From Neocallimastix lanati (nom. inval.) (taxonomy: Eukaryota > Neocallimastigomycota > Neocallimastigomycetes > Neocallimastigales > Neocallimastigaceae), in NCBI GenBank assembly GCA_016946835.1, contig JACVTC010000097.1, positions 340,001-404,000 on the forward strand: a DNA stretch of 64,000 bases, read 5' to 3'. The position numbers were made by a program, and so were the translations under genes. The notes beneath the pieces were generated by a model, which saw nothing but the letters and a program-made list of their open reading frames with translations, was not told the DNA's origin and searched no databases. Positions 13,361 through 24,158 of this stretch are shown here, in pieces; position 1 is the first letter of the stretch, and each line of letters begins with the position of its first letter.

Positions 13361-14521
13361 CTAATTTATCTTAATACGTTTTCTTTGTTTTCTATTTTCA
13401 TATTCATTTTCTTTAAAGATTAATAATGCAATTAATAGAATTAAATGGGAAATTAATAAAAGCCCTGAACTTTTTGGAGTTGATGGATAGATATTCCAAC
13501 AAATTTCAATACAGAATAATAAAACAACCCTTTTATTTCATTTAATATATAATTTTTATATATATATATGTTATATATAATAAAAATATATATTTATATA
13601 AAATAAATAAATAAATAATTAATTAATTAATTATATAAATATATAAATATAAATATATTTAAATAAATAAATAAAGATAAGAATAAGAATAAAAATAAAA
13701 ATAAGAATAAAAATAAAAAAAATCTTTAAAAAAAAAAATATTTTATATTTTATATTTTATATTTTATTTTTTTAAATATTTACTTTAATGGTAAAAGAAT
13801 ATTTGTTCTCCAAAGTAAATAAGGAATTGTCATATAATACCATGAATAAAATTGATAATGTAATGATCTGGAAAATACAATACCAATAAAATTGGAAATG
13901 AAGAAGGCAGAAATGATATCTTTGATTATAAATATAATATATGTATGTATGTATGTATAATATATATATTATTAATTAATTAATTAATAATTAATGTTGA
14001 ATTGATATTATTAAAATTATTATTATATTATTAATTCAAAAATTAGTTTAATATAATATATATATATATTATAAAAACCGTAAAACTCACAATCACTACT
14101 TAAAACAGATCGTTTATTTTTAAATCCATTAACAATGACATCTTTAAGGTTATGCTTTGGACTATTATATTATATTATATTATTAATTAATAATATATAT
14201 ATTATTTTATTTTAGTAAATATTAATGATAATCATTGAAAAGATAATTATAATATATACCAAGAAGAAAGAAAGAAAAAAAAAATTTTTTTTTTTTTTTT
14301 TACCTCCATTTGTATATAGCAAATAATAAAAGAAAAACAATATGTAATATTAAAAGGGTATTATGGAAAGTTGGATTTAAAAATACTTTTTCATCAATTA
14401 TCTTCCAATTAACCGTCCATTTATAGAAAAAGACTCTTGAAAATTCAAATGCTTTACTAATATATGATTTTGGAGCATGATATAAAAATGGTATACCTAA
14501 TATAATCTTTTATATATTATA

Positions 14522-14558
<37 letters not shown>

Positions 14559-15031
14559 TTGATATTTAATAACTAAAATAATAATATATATATATTATAT
14601 ATAGAAATATAAATAATTTATAAATAATTTATAATTTTGAGAATTTTTTTATTTTACCTGAATAAGTACAAAAATAATAGCATTAATTATAGAATCATAA
14701 ATCCCAATAGACCTAAGCATTACAATTGCTAATCCTGGTCCATATAATAATGTATTCATTTTAATTGAAACTGAAATACTATTTTTTAGTTTTATTTTTA
14801 TTTTTATTTTTTTAATATTTAATTTGATATAATGTAATTTTGATTATCATTAAAATATATATTATTAGAATTATCATTAAAATAGGAGTTATTGGATTTA
14901 TATATGTATGTTATTTTTTATTGTATTATAATAAAATTAATATAAAATATATATAAATATAGATATGAAGTTTGATATATTATAATAATAATAATAATAA
15001 TAATAAGTTATTATATATTGTTATATTGGTC

Positions 15032-15065
<34 letters not shown>

Positions 15066-15825
15066 GAAAGGAAAAGAAAATTGATATATAAAAGAGAAAT
15101 TATAATAATATACCTAAAAAGAATTGCTGTTGAAATCCAATAATGATTTAGTGATGCTAAAAGAGCACAAAATATAAAGAATATGGCAACAGGATCGTTA
15201 AAACATCTTAAAACATAAATGGAATGTAATCTTTTTGATAATAATAAAAGATAGATTCCATATGTTGGAAACTAATAAAATAAAATAAAATAATATTGCA
15301 ATAATAATAACAACAATAATAAAAATATATATATAAATATATAAATAAATATAAATAATGTATTTTTTTTTTTTAATTAGTATTGTCATTTTAATTATAA
15401 TAAGTTACTATATTTAATATTTTGAATTTGAGAATTTTATATATATATATAGTAGTTTTATTTCATTTAAAAAAACGAAAAAAAATATAAATTAATATTC
15501 ATAAAAATTTTATAGTAAACATACAGTTTTGGACTTTTTGTAAATATTTAATATAACGACTAAAGTAGCTATATATAAACCCATAAATATATATTGCGCT
15601 AAACGGATGTTTTCTCCATTATTTGTAATTTTATATAAAAGTGAAAATATATATACAAAACCAGCTGGATAACTTTTTTTTTAATTGTGTGTAATTATCA
15701 AAAATATATATATTTTAATTGCACGTAAGTGTTTATATATTAAATAATAATAATAATAATAATAATATATAAATAAATAAATAAAAGAATAAAAAATAAA
15801 ATTGTTAATTGCTAATTATTTATAA

Positions 15826-15861
<36 letters not shown>

Positions 15862-16463
15862 TATTTAAATAAAAACAATAATTATAATATTTATAACATA
15901 AATTACTTACACTAAAGGTCCTGTATCTCCTTTTAAATTTAAATAGTCATATTCACCTTTTAAAAATCCTGATACTTCTTGCATATAAGCAATCCAATCA
16001 ATTTCTGTATCTAACATTTATAATTTCATCAACCAATTTTTTTTTTTTTGTTGTTGTTGTTATTGTTGTTATTAATGTAAATTTCAAAATTTCAAATTTT
16101 TATTAATATTTATATTATTCATTAAATTTTAATTTTAGTTTTTTAAAAAAAGTTATCATTATACAATATAAATAAATATAATAAATTCATATTCATTTTA
16201 TAATAATATATGGATAACATTAATAAAAAAACATACATAAAAAAATAAAATTATTCATAATTAAATTATTATACAAATTATTTAATAATAAAAGATTTTA
16301 TTTTGTTAAATAAATTTTTTCTTACATTTTATTTTCTTTATAATGACAAAATTTAGGAAAAGTTCTGCTAATATCAAAAGAGTGGCATGATACCAATAAT
16401 ACTTTTTACTAACTAGAAGGGTATGCAGCTTTGTTTTCAACTCATTATTTTCTAACAATTGCA

Positions 16464-16464
<1 letters not shown>
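13361..16464 (-). CDS. ALG3: Dolichyl-P-Man:Man5GlcNAc2-PP-dolichol alpha-1,3-mannosyltransferase
   Basis: ALG3 (GT58) adds the first mannose on the lumenal side of the ER to the N-glycan precursor, from dolichyl-phosphate mannose. Nine exons join in phase to 414 aa: 16326-16464, 15911-16010, 15525-15672, 15114-15271, 14658-14778, 14304-14506, 14091-14161, 13784-13919, 13361-13529. Family motifs appear in order across the joins: [13 protein letters not shown] and [15 protein letters not shown] near the N-terminus, [30 protein letters not shown], a FYKWTVNWK motif, [19 protein letters not shown], and [12 protein letters not shown] near the C-terminus. It is hydrophobic and multi-pass, with a short basic cytosolic tail. 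The ATG at 16464 is chosen because exon 1 gives the expected first membrane segment and joins exactly to Y-TEIDW. Introns are AT-rich with GTAAG/GTATGT-like donors. Identification is firm; splice sites were inferred by eye. Confidence 0.93.
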
Positions 16465-16494
<30 letters not shown>

Positions 16495-16636
16495 TTCTTA
16501 TTTCTATTTTTTTTTTTTTTTTATTATTATTTATTTATTTTCCTTTTTTTTTTTTTTTTTTTTACTTTTTTTCCTTATGTTATTTTTTCTTCTAATGCAT
16601 TTATAAATGTATTAATTTTTATTTTTTATTTTGACT

Positions 16637-16670
<34 letters not shown>

Positions 16671-17194
16671 TTTACTTAACATATTTATCATTCACATTTT
16701 TTATTTAATCTTTTTTCATTTTTTTTTTTATTATTATTATTTTTATTTAATTAATTTTTTAATTAATCCACATTTAAAAATTTAGATGCATAAATTTTAT
16801 GAGATCTTTGATATTGCACGTGTATAATATATACTTATAACACAATATTAACTTCATTTATTTTAGTAAAAAATCTAAATACAAAAATAAATAATGTTTT
16901 TGAATATTAAAAAGAAAAAGAAATAAAAAAAAGATATGCTAAAGAAAACTATATTAATTAGTGAAGACTTTTTTTTATTAATATATATATATATATACAT
17001 ATAAATAATTTTTTTTTGATTTAATATATATGAATATTAATAATATATTCAATTAAAAATAATAATAATAATAAAAAAAAAAAAAAAAAAAAATTTATAA
17101 AATAATCTATTCTTTGAAATAATAAATAGAATTAAAATTTTATATTTTATCATTTATTTTATAATAAATGAATATATTTTATAAAAAATGGAAA

Positions 17195-17231
<37 letters not shown>

Positions 17232-17349
17232 AAAAATATAAAAAAAATATATATATATATAATAAGAATAAACTATCAATATATATATATATTTTTTATA
17301 ATTATTATTTATTGATTAGCTTATCAATATAATTTTTTTTAATCATTAT
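16465..17349. other. AT-rich spacer upstream of ALG3
   Basis: (ATT)n, poly-T and poly-A tracts, including a T-run joined to an A-run near 16640-16670 and long A-runs near 17200-17226. The 108-codon frame 16459-16785 is poly-Ile/Phe from these repeats. No gene is seen, and the ALG3 promoter shows no clear motif. Confidence 0.65.
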
Positions 17350-17659
17350 TTATTGATTAACTTTATTTTCTAAGTAATTACTTAATTCAATAATTACTAT
17401 ATCAATAACTTCGAAATAAATGGACCAATTTTTTGGTGGAGGAATCACAAGTCTTGGATGGAATTTAAGTATTCCTTTGATTTTTTGTTTAATTAGATAA
17501 AATTGATATATCATAATGAAAAGATTTATCATTAGATAATTTGGTGGTGTCACCACTTTTGCCAAAAAAAAAAAAACTTATCACCAGTTTTAAAATATAT
17601 GTATATGCTATATATTATAATTTTATCAATATTATTAGTAATAGATCTATTCCATACCG

Positions 17660-17692
<33 letters not shown>

Positions 17693-17815
17693 CTCTATTT
17701 CTTTCTTCATTTTCTTTTTTTTGGGGATCATGAGTAAAAAGTTTAGATTTTAATAGTAATATATTACTTAAAATCCATAATTGATATGGAAGTAAAGTTT
17801 TTATTTTAAAGTATT
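17350..17815 (-). pseudogene. Unrecognised coding remnant
   Basis: I do not recognise this protein. On the minus strand a protein-like stretch starts near 17815 (LPYQLWILSNILLLKSKLF, then HDPQKKENEERNRELF). It is interrupted by a long T-run at about 17660-17690 (poly-Phe if read through) and resumes in an open frame (TNNIDKIII... FKTGDK). It ends with KVVTPPNYLMINL, a hydrophobic stretch and FHPRLVIPPPKNWSIYF to a stop at 17350. Composition and GC are unlike the flanking noise, so it was probably coding. No start codon or 5' end is clear because a 38-base homopolymer precedes it. It could be the last exons of a degraded gene or part of a retroelement. Confidence 0.35.
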
Positions 17816-17835
17816 TTTCACTTTAAAGTGGAATC

Positions 17836-17839
<4 letters not shown>

Positions 17840-17880
<41 letters not shown>

Positions 17881-18060
17881 GAGAATATTATTGATTCATT
17901 TATTAATTATATGAATATATATATATATATATATTTTTAAAAAAAAAAAAAAAAAAAAAACATTATTTGTCAAATTAGAACATAATAATGTAAAATAATA
18001 AAAAAATAATATTCAAAATAAAGTGTATAAATAAATTCAGAGAAAAGTTCATATGCAACG
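17840..18060. repeat. Repeat module beside the LINE copies (copy 1)
   Basis: A poly-T run is followed by TTCATTTATTAATTATATGAATAT, (TA)n, an A-run, then ATTAGAACATAATAAT and TTCAGAGAAAAGT. The first half recurs at 20203-20300. The second half recurs at 23424-23520 (CAATTAGAACATAATAAT, ATATTCAGAAAAAAGT). These modules border the two LINE bodies and are probably parts of further, fragmented insertions. Confidence 0.6.
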
Positions 18061-18463
18061 AACCTCACCTCCAAATTACTTATTCAGGATTAGGGTTTGA
18101 ATGGACTATCTGAATGAAATTATGGTCTTCTCCTTTTAGAGGCATCAGCCCTGCTAGCCTGTCTTACTACATTTTCAGAGTTGACTCTCCTGGTTAGTTT
18201 ACATTTATATTTTCGGAATAGTAACTCTTGTCGAGTACTAAGCCCTATAGGCATAATTTCTGTAAAGAGAGCCACAAATCGCACCTTCTTAATCATCTTT
18301 ACCAAGTAATCAAAGCTTTGAAGAATTCCATTGGAATACCATTAGGACCACAAGCTTTAAAGTTAGGGATAGATGAGATTGCTTTCCTAATTTCTTCACC
18401 GCTCATACCTTGATTAATTTTTCCATTCTTGTTGCCTTGGACTTCCCAAATTCTTAAGGGCAT

Positions 18464-19045
18464 TCAAAGATCTTTCCAGAAATCTTTAGAAAGACTATGA
18501 CCTGTAGAATCCGAACCTAGGAATTTATAATGCCATCCAATTTTAATCCAATATAAATAGTCTTTTTTCTTAAATTCGTTACATTTTTTATGAATTGATT
18601 CACATAGTCTATTAAATGTGCCAACAATTTTAACAAATTCATCAGAATTACTTGAAGATTTATAACTCTTAATTTGTTTATATTTTATATGTTTTACCTT
18701 TTGAAGATAATAATAAATTTTGCGGGACATTCTAAACATTGCTTTTCTGACTTCTGTTGACGATGTAATCGATAAATTCTTAGCACCGGAATTAGTAATG
18801 TTAATGAACTTTTCAACTATACTATCTGCTGAAAGTACTTTATTTCCTAATTCTTCACTAAGAATTTCAAATTTATTATGATCCCAAATTTCTTTCTTAA
18901 GTTCAAGACATTTATACCTATCCCACCTAACAAATTTTTTTTTTTTTATTTGATAACAAAAATGATTCATATGTGGTAGTTTTCTTGCAATAAACTTCAA
19001 GAGATTTATGGTCAGATACAGAAAGAAAATCAACAAAATCAGCAC
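18464..19045 (-). pseudogene. LINE-B linker between endonuclease and RT
   Basis: A 193-codon open frame, part of LINE copy B. From about residue 38 (VRWDRYKCLELKKE) it reads as a Lys-rich helical linker and ends with SDSTGHSLSKDFWKDL, the segment that precedes the RT domain in copy A (SDPSGHSLNRNFW). Its 5' end overlaps, in another frame, the endonuclease fragment at 18927-19163. That overlap marks a frameshift within the ancestral ORF2. It is not an independent gene. Confidence 0.7.
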
Positions 19046-19163
19046 TTGATATTTTATCCAGCATACTTGAATTAACTAATGCATGATCAATATCTATTGA
19101 ATGTCTACTTCTAGTCCATGAAATAGATGAGCCATTTAATCGGATGAATAAATCAATTATCAA
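18927..19163 (-). pseudogene. LINE-B endonuclease C-terminal fragment
   Basis: This 78-codon frame carries the end of an APE-like (EEP) endonuclease: an aromatic/RSRHSIDIDHAL segment, a hydrophobic strand and VSDHKSLEV. The catalytic SDH motif sits at about residues 49-51. It is shifted relative to the following linker by an indel in a T-run (18937-18946). Confidence 0.7.
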
Positions 19164-19475
19164 GGTGACTGTTGGTTAATTTAGCTTGTAAATCAGCTGT
19201 GCTCATGTTAAAAATCTCCGAGAAGAATAGATGAACGATTAGTGTGATTCTGAAGCCTTGTGAAAACTTCTGAAAATGCATATCGGAACTTGTAAATGAG
19301 TGTTTCTTAGTGGGAATATAGACATTACCTACAAAACACTTAGAGTGATTTCATAGACTATATGTTGTTAAAGAAATAAGATAAGTATAGGAATTATTAT
19401 CTTCAAGAACTGCTTGATATGAAACATGATACCCCAAGATTTAAACCTCTGCAACCTGGCGTATTTGGATCCATT

Positions 19476-19510
<35 letters not shown>

Positions 19511-20317
19511 GAAATATTTGTAGATGGGAAGTGTTACTTTACATGGACTTCTAACATCACTGGTTCCATTACCCATTTCCTTAAAAACGTAGGAATAATG
19601 GTTTTAAAAATTGTTTTGTAAATACTCAATACTATCTCTTTTTTACAAAATTTCATCCATTAGTATTCCAACTAAGATAAAAAAAATAAAAAATAAAACT
19701 TTTCCTGTGTTAGATTGTGAAAATGGATATTGAGAATTAAGATTAGGAATATTGGGAGCATTGAGTTCATGATTGTCATTTATAACATTTTACTAAATTA
19801 GTTGAACTGAGGTTTACTGAATTTGTATTATTGGATGTATGTTATTAGATATTAAATTTTGTTTTAAATATTGAAAAGAAACCTTATAATGGCATTTGGG
19901 GCATCTACGATATGAAATTTTAACTCCTGATATTGCTTTTTTCAAATACTTTTTTAAATTTTTTATGGTTGAAATTTGGAGTGTATACTTTTATCCTGAA
20001 GAAACTGTCATTGAATTTAGTAATTCTTTTTGACTGATAGAATATTATCCTTGAATTTTTTGCATCTTGAATGAATAAAAATTCCTTCATTTTAGTATTG
20101 ATCCATGAGTGTGCATACCACAGATAAAAATCAACCTTGTGTTGTCAATAGATATTCCATAATAGTGAGAACCCCGGTGAAGTATTTGTATTAGGAGGAC
20201 TCTTTTTTTTTTTTTTTTTATAGCCACAATTATTGTGAACTTTAATCTTTATTTATTTATTCATTTATTAATTACATGAATATTTTTTATATTATATATA
20301 TATATATATGTATTTTC

Positions 20318-20420
20318 TTTTTTTTTTTTTTTTTTTTTTTTAGACTTAGAGAATAACTTTATTTATAATTTTTTTTTTTTTTTTTAGACTTAAAAAATAA
20401 CTTCATTTAATTAATAATTT
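20318..20420 (-). repeat. Two tandem poly-A-tailed retroelement 3' ends
   Basis: Read on the minus strand, AAGTTATTCTCTAAGTCTA-polyA and AAGTTATTTTTTAAGTCTA-polyA stand in tandem. Both end in GTCTA followed by a long A-run, like the LINE-A tail at 20505-20530 (CCCTGTCTA-polyA). They are best read as severely 5'-truncated LINE insertions stacked at one site. Confidence 0.55.
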
Positions 20421-20982
20421 TTTTAATTACAAAAAAAAAAAAAAAAAACACGAAATTAATAATAAAAAAAAAAATATTATTTATATTAGGAGAACAAGCA
20501 ATATTTTTTTTTTTTTTTTTTTTAGACAGGGAAGAGAATACACTTCCATAAATTTATTAATATTATAATAAAAAATACATGTAGGTGAAAAGTACATTAT
20601 AAATTAAAAATAAAAATAAAAGTTAAAAAATAAAAAAAATAAAGAAGTTCAAAAATACTATGTATGTTGTACTATGCGGGAATTTTTCCCTTCCCAACAA
20701 ATAAAAAAGAAATAAAACATCGCATTTAAAAATCTAATGCTCAAAAGATTGATTACCTTCGCTACAAGAGGGGCAAGACTTGGGACAATCTTCTGAAACT
20801 CTACCCATTCTAATAGCAATAGTAGTATTGTATTTATAACCACAGCGTAAACGTATAATCCACGAAAACCCTAAGTTGAATTGGGGATATTTTAAGCTAA
20901 GCATAATTATAGCTTTATTGTTTGAGAACTTATTACAATCGTAATTTTGACCTTTAATACCTTGAAATTTGGCAACTGATTT

Positions 20983-22731
20983 TCAGTAACGTTCTAAAAT
21001 ATCGTCATATTTTTCACATTTATATTTTTTGATTTTTTTATAGAGTGTTCTAGATTCTTTAGTCCAGGAATAATAAGGCATTTTGGGAATAAATTTAATA
21101 ATAAGATCCTTTATAATACAGTTTGATTTACTCCATTTTGCAAATGATTTAATCTGTAAGGCTGCGCAGACACCAGCAATAGGAGGAATGCTTAGATCTC
21201 GAGATAAAGCATAAGTACTCATAGTAGAATTATGTCTAATATAGTCGTTGTCTTCTGAACTTGTTTTACCATTTTTAGAGAAGGAGCCGATACACCAAAA
21301 TAGACCAGTATTAATTAATGTTTGAATTCTGGCCGTTCTAGATTTGTTTGAACCAAGTAAAGGAGAATAATAAATTACTTTACTAATAACAAAGGATTGA
21401 AGAACTTTTTTCTTGTATGCAATAGGGATAAGTTTATTTGAGAAGAAATGTGTAAATGAAAGAAGGGATTTTCTAACTTTAAAATGCATGTGAGATATAA
21501 TGTGTTCTAGTAAGAGATCATCAGAAAAAGGAATACCAAGATAAATATAACTAGACACTTTAGGAATAGCATTCATTCCTAAATAGAAGGTTGGGTCACT
21601 ATAGTTTGGAGGAGATTGGAAGTTCATTGGTTTTATAACCATAGTTGCACATTTTTCAATACCAAAAGTCATTTCATTTAAATTAGCCCATCTATGTACC
21701 TTTTTTAGTAATTTTTCTAAATTTTTTGCACTTGGAGCAATAAGAACAACATCATCAGCAAAGAGTCCACCACAACACTTTTTTCTTCCAATATTAACAC
21801 CATACTTATTACAGTCATTTAATATATCATTGATGAATAAATTGAATAAAATTGGAGATAATGGACAACCTTGACGAACACCTCTTTTAATAGGAAATTC
21901 ATTTGATAACATTGAAGCAAATCGAGCACGAGCTTTAGATGAAGTATATAAATTACAAAGAAAATCAAAACATTTACCACGTACTCCATAATGATATAAT
22001 TTAGTAAGAATGTTAAAAATAGGAACTGAATCATAAGCTTTTTTAAGATCTAGAAAGGCTAAATATGTGAATTTTCCTTGAAATTTTCTTCTTTGGCATA
22101 TTTCTCTAACGGAAATGAATAAACTAATGCATTCTTCACGGTTGCGAAAGCCAAATTGTTCAGGTCTAATGAAATTGTGTGAGAGTGCGTAAGAAGATAT
22201 TCTATCTGTTACAATTTTTGAAATGATTTTCAGTCCAACATTAATGAGAGAAATACCTCGATAATTACTACAATCTGATAGGTCACCTTTCTTAGGGATT
22301 GATACAATAGAAGCTGAGTTCCATTTTTTAGGAAAAGACCCATTCCATATTTTATTAAAAATCAAATTAAGACACTTTCCAGCAGCAGGATGTGTTTCTA
22401 GTAATTCTTCATTGCAAAACAGAGCTTTGTAGAATTCAATCGGGATACCATCGGGGCCGGGTGCTTTGTTGTTTTTCATAGATGAAATTGTTTTTTTAAT
22501 ATCGTCAATCGTAATGGGATCGTTGATATTCCAGGTAGAGGATCTAAGACTAATATTCCTTAAAGCATGGATCCAGAAGTTACGATTAAGGCTGTGACCT
22601 GAGGGATCAGAAGCTAGATCTTTATAATATTCAGCCCATCTATCTAATTGTTTAGTAGGAGAGATAATATCTTGACCAAATTTAGATTTTATGCAAGTAG
22701 GGGAGGTAGATGAATACGATGGTTTAGCCAT
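20983..22731 (-). CDS. LINE reverse transcriptase ORF (copy A, broken element)
   Basis: An open frame of 582 codons with a complete non-LTR RT domain. NNKAPGPDGIPIEFYKAL opens the domain at about residue 87. SNYRGISLINVGLKIISK follows at about 155 and FGFRNREECI at about 193. Motif A is LDLKKAYDSV (about 228), motif B is RGVRQGCPLSPILFN (about 283) and motif C is GLFADDVVLI (FADD at about 324-327). A thumb-like region follows. The element would use this enzyme for target-primed reverse transcription. The ATG at 22731 is probably not the original start, because the endonuclease/linker frame runs into it across an eight-A run and was once continuous. The ORF stops at TGA just before a downstream in-frame zinc segment. 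Activity of this copy is unlikely. Confidence 0.88.
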   Translation of the reverse strand: MAKPSYSSTSPTCIKSKFGQDIISPTKQLDRWAEYYKDLASDPSGHSLNRNFWIHALRNISLRSSTWNINDPITIDDIKKTISSMKNNKAPGPDGIPIEFYKALFCNEELLETHPAAGKCLNLIFNKIWNGSFPKKWNSASIVSIPKKGDLSDCSNYRGISLINVGLKIISKIVTDRISSYALSHNFIRPEQFGFRNREECISLFISVREICQRRKFQGKFTYLAFLDLKKAYDSVPIFNILTKLYHYGVRGKCFDFLCNLYTSSKARARFASMLSNEFPIKRGVRQGCPLSPILFNLFINDILNDCNKYGVNIGRKKCCGGLFADDVVLIAPSAKNLEKLLKKVHRWANLNEMTFGIEKCATMVIKPMNFQSPPNYSDPTFYLGMNAIPKVSSYIYLGIPFSDDLLLEHIISHMHFKVRKSLLSFTHFFSNKLIPIAYKKKVLQSFVISKVIYYSPLLGSNKSRTARIQTLINTGLFWCIGSFSKNGKTSSEDNDYIRHNSTMSTYALSRDLSIPPIAGVCAALQIKSFAKWSKSNCIIKDLIIKFIPKMPYYSWTKESRTLYKKIKKYKCEKYDDILERY

Positions 22732-23376
22732 TTTTTTTTAAACATCTCCAACCATTTTTGAAATCTTTATTCAAAAAATAATTATCAATTTTTACTATAT
22801 TAGCCTTAAATCTAGCAGAACGAAATTTGCTCTTTGTTTTCTTGATTAATTCGCAAAGTTTTTCATATCTATTGAATTGTTCAAGGTAATTATCAACATT
22901 TTCACAATTAAAGTAAGGCTTAATATTTCGAAATGCAATATATTTTTCATGAGACAGTTTTTTAATGTAATAAGGACAATGAAAAGCAGAGCCCTTTAAA
23001 TTTGTTGGAATGAAAGCCTTAATATCTTTCCCGATATTATTTGCTGTATTGATAAATTTTTCTACCATTTCATCAGCCGTGAGCGAATTGTAATGAGAAT
23101 CGAGGTCATTTGCTAAGATTGAAAAATAATAATGTGACAAAATATCTGAATTTTTTGTTTTACAAATATGTGTAGAGCATTTATAAACTTTAGCAGGCCT
23201 TATAAAGCCATCGGAGAGAACTTTGTTGCAAGAAAGTATAATAGGTTTATGATCAGAAATATAATAAAATGAGGTGCAAACCGAGGTTTTATTAATCCAG
23301 TAACGTTCTAAAATATCGTTATATTTTTCACATTTATATTTTTTGATTTTTTTATTCAGTGTTCTAGATTCTTATT
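22724..23376 (-). pseudogene. LINE-A endonuclease C-terminus plus linker, chimeric 5' end
   Basis: The frame is open from about 23376 to 22724. It begins with a second copy of the RT C-terminal peptide (IKKYKCEKYNDILERY), passes in frame into INKTSVCTSFYYISDHKPI, the end of the EEP endonuclease with its SDH motif, and then into a Lys-rich linker ending WRCLKKNG. The last codons overlap the start of the RT frame; loss or gain of one base in the A8 run at 22730-22737 explains the shift. The catalytic N-terminal half of the endonuclease is missing. Confidence 0.75.
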
Positions 23377-23528
23377 TATGGCACTTAAATAATTATAGTA
23401 ATAAATAAATAAATAAATAAATATTATTTGCCCAATTAGAACATAATAATATCTTGAATAGAGTACTGTTAAACAAAAAGCAATATTCAAAGCAAAGTAA
23501 ATAAATATATATTCAGAAAAAAGTCTGT

Positions 23529-23565
<37 letters not shown>

Positions 23566-24158
23566 TTTTTATTATTTTTATTAATTATATTTTTTTATAA
23601 TTTTTATTACATTAATGTTTAATATCAAAATAAAAAAAATTTTCTTTAAAAAAAAAAATTAAAAAGAAAAAATATTGAATAATAATCTATCTAATATTAT
23701 TAATATAATAATTATTCTTTTAAAAATTTTTTTTTAAAATTTTCTCTTTTTTTTTTATTTCAAATAGTCTACGATTTTTATATAAAATATTAATTTATGA
23801 TTTATATTAAATATCCTTATTTCAAACTATTAAATTATTTGAGATAAAAAAATAAATATGATTTCTTTTCACCGACTTTACATATTAGAAGTATGAAAAA
23901 AAATGTACATTTTAAAAAAAACTATTTTAAAAAAAAAATGTATTATTTTATAATAGTAAAATAATGTTTCCTTTTTATTTTGTTTTGTTTTTATATTTCT
24001 TTGATTGTTTGAATATTGTAATTTTTTTATTTTTTTTTGCTTATTCGCTTGTTCGTCTTTAATATTTTATTTTATGAGATTTATACTATCTTAATTTTTT
24101 TTATAAAGGATCTAATTTATTTTAGAACAAAAAATTTTTTCTTTCTTTTTTAAGAAAT
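23377..24158. other. Repeat fragment and AT-rich spacer
   Basis: 23395-23520 holds (AAAT)n and the second copy of the ATTAGAACATAATAAT ... ATTCAGAAAAAAGT module also seen at 17962-18040. A T-run of about 30 follows (23530-23561), then plain AT-rich DNA that forms the 3' flank of the aconitase gene. Confidence 0.6.

Larger units (their letters stand above)
18120..20195 (-). mobile_element. Degraded LINE, copy B (non-LTR retrotransposon)
   Basis: Remnants of a non-LTR retrotransposon lie in order on the minus strand. Near 19850-19920 is an ORF1-like piece with RCPKCHYK, zinc-binding in style. Near 19290-19330 is a broken apurinic-type endonuclease with VGNVYIPTKKHSF. At 18927-19163 is the endonuclease C-terminus, with VSDHKSLEV. 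At 18464-19045 is the linker before the RT. Near 18310-18410 is an RT N-terminal piece (FKACGPNGIPMEFFKAL). Frames are broken by stops and shifts, a poly-T insertion sits at 19477-19509, and the RT core is absent, so the copy is dead. It is related to, but clearly diverged from, copy A (compare SDSTGHSLSKDFW with SDPSGHSLNRNFW). Confidence 0.8.
20505..23376 (-). mobile_element. Broken LINE, copy A (non-LTR retrotransposon)
   Basis: A 5'-truncated non-LTR retrotransposon on the minus strand. Parts in order: endonuclease C-terminus (ISDHKPI, about 23240-23258), linker, RT (20983-22731), and a C-terminal CCHC-type zinc segment (20720-20800: CPSC, then H four residues before C). A 3' UTR follows, ending CCCTGTCTA and a poly-A tail (T-run at 20505-20523). 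Damage: a one-base shift at the A8 run near 22733, TGA after LERY at 20983, and TAG inside the zinc segment; both stops stand where Trp would fit. The 5' end is chimeric: 23298-23373 repeats the RT C-terminal coding segment 20984-21059. It is not autonomous. Confidence 0.85.

Noticed and set aside
16459-16785. 108-codon Ile/Phe-rich membrane-like frame
   Set aside because: Made entirely of (ATT)n and T-runs in the ALG3 upstream spacer, antisense to the first exon end.
20658-20843. 61-codon frame after the RT as a separate gene
   Set aside because: The same DNA, read in the RT frame through TGA, encodes the LINE zinc segment; the listed frame is a shadow.
20700-20990. Repeat-induced point mutation (RIP) as the cause of LINE-A stops
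   Set aside because: Only two G-to-A changes, one of them not in CpA context, and the process is not established in early-diverging fungi.
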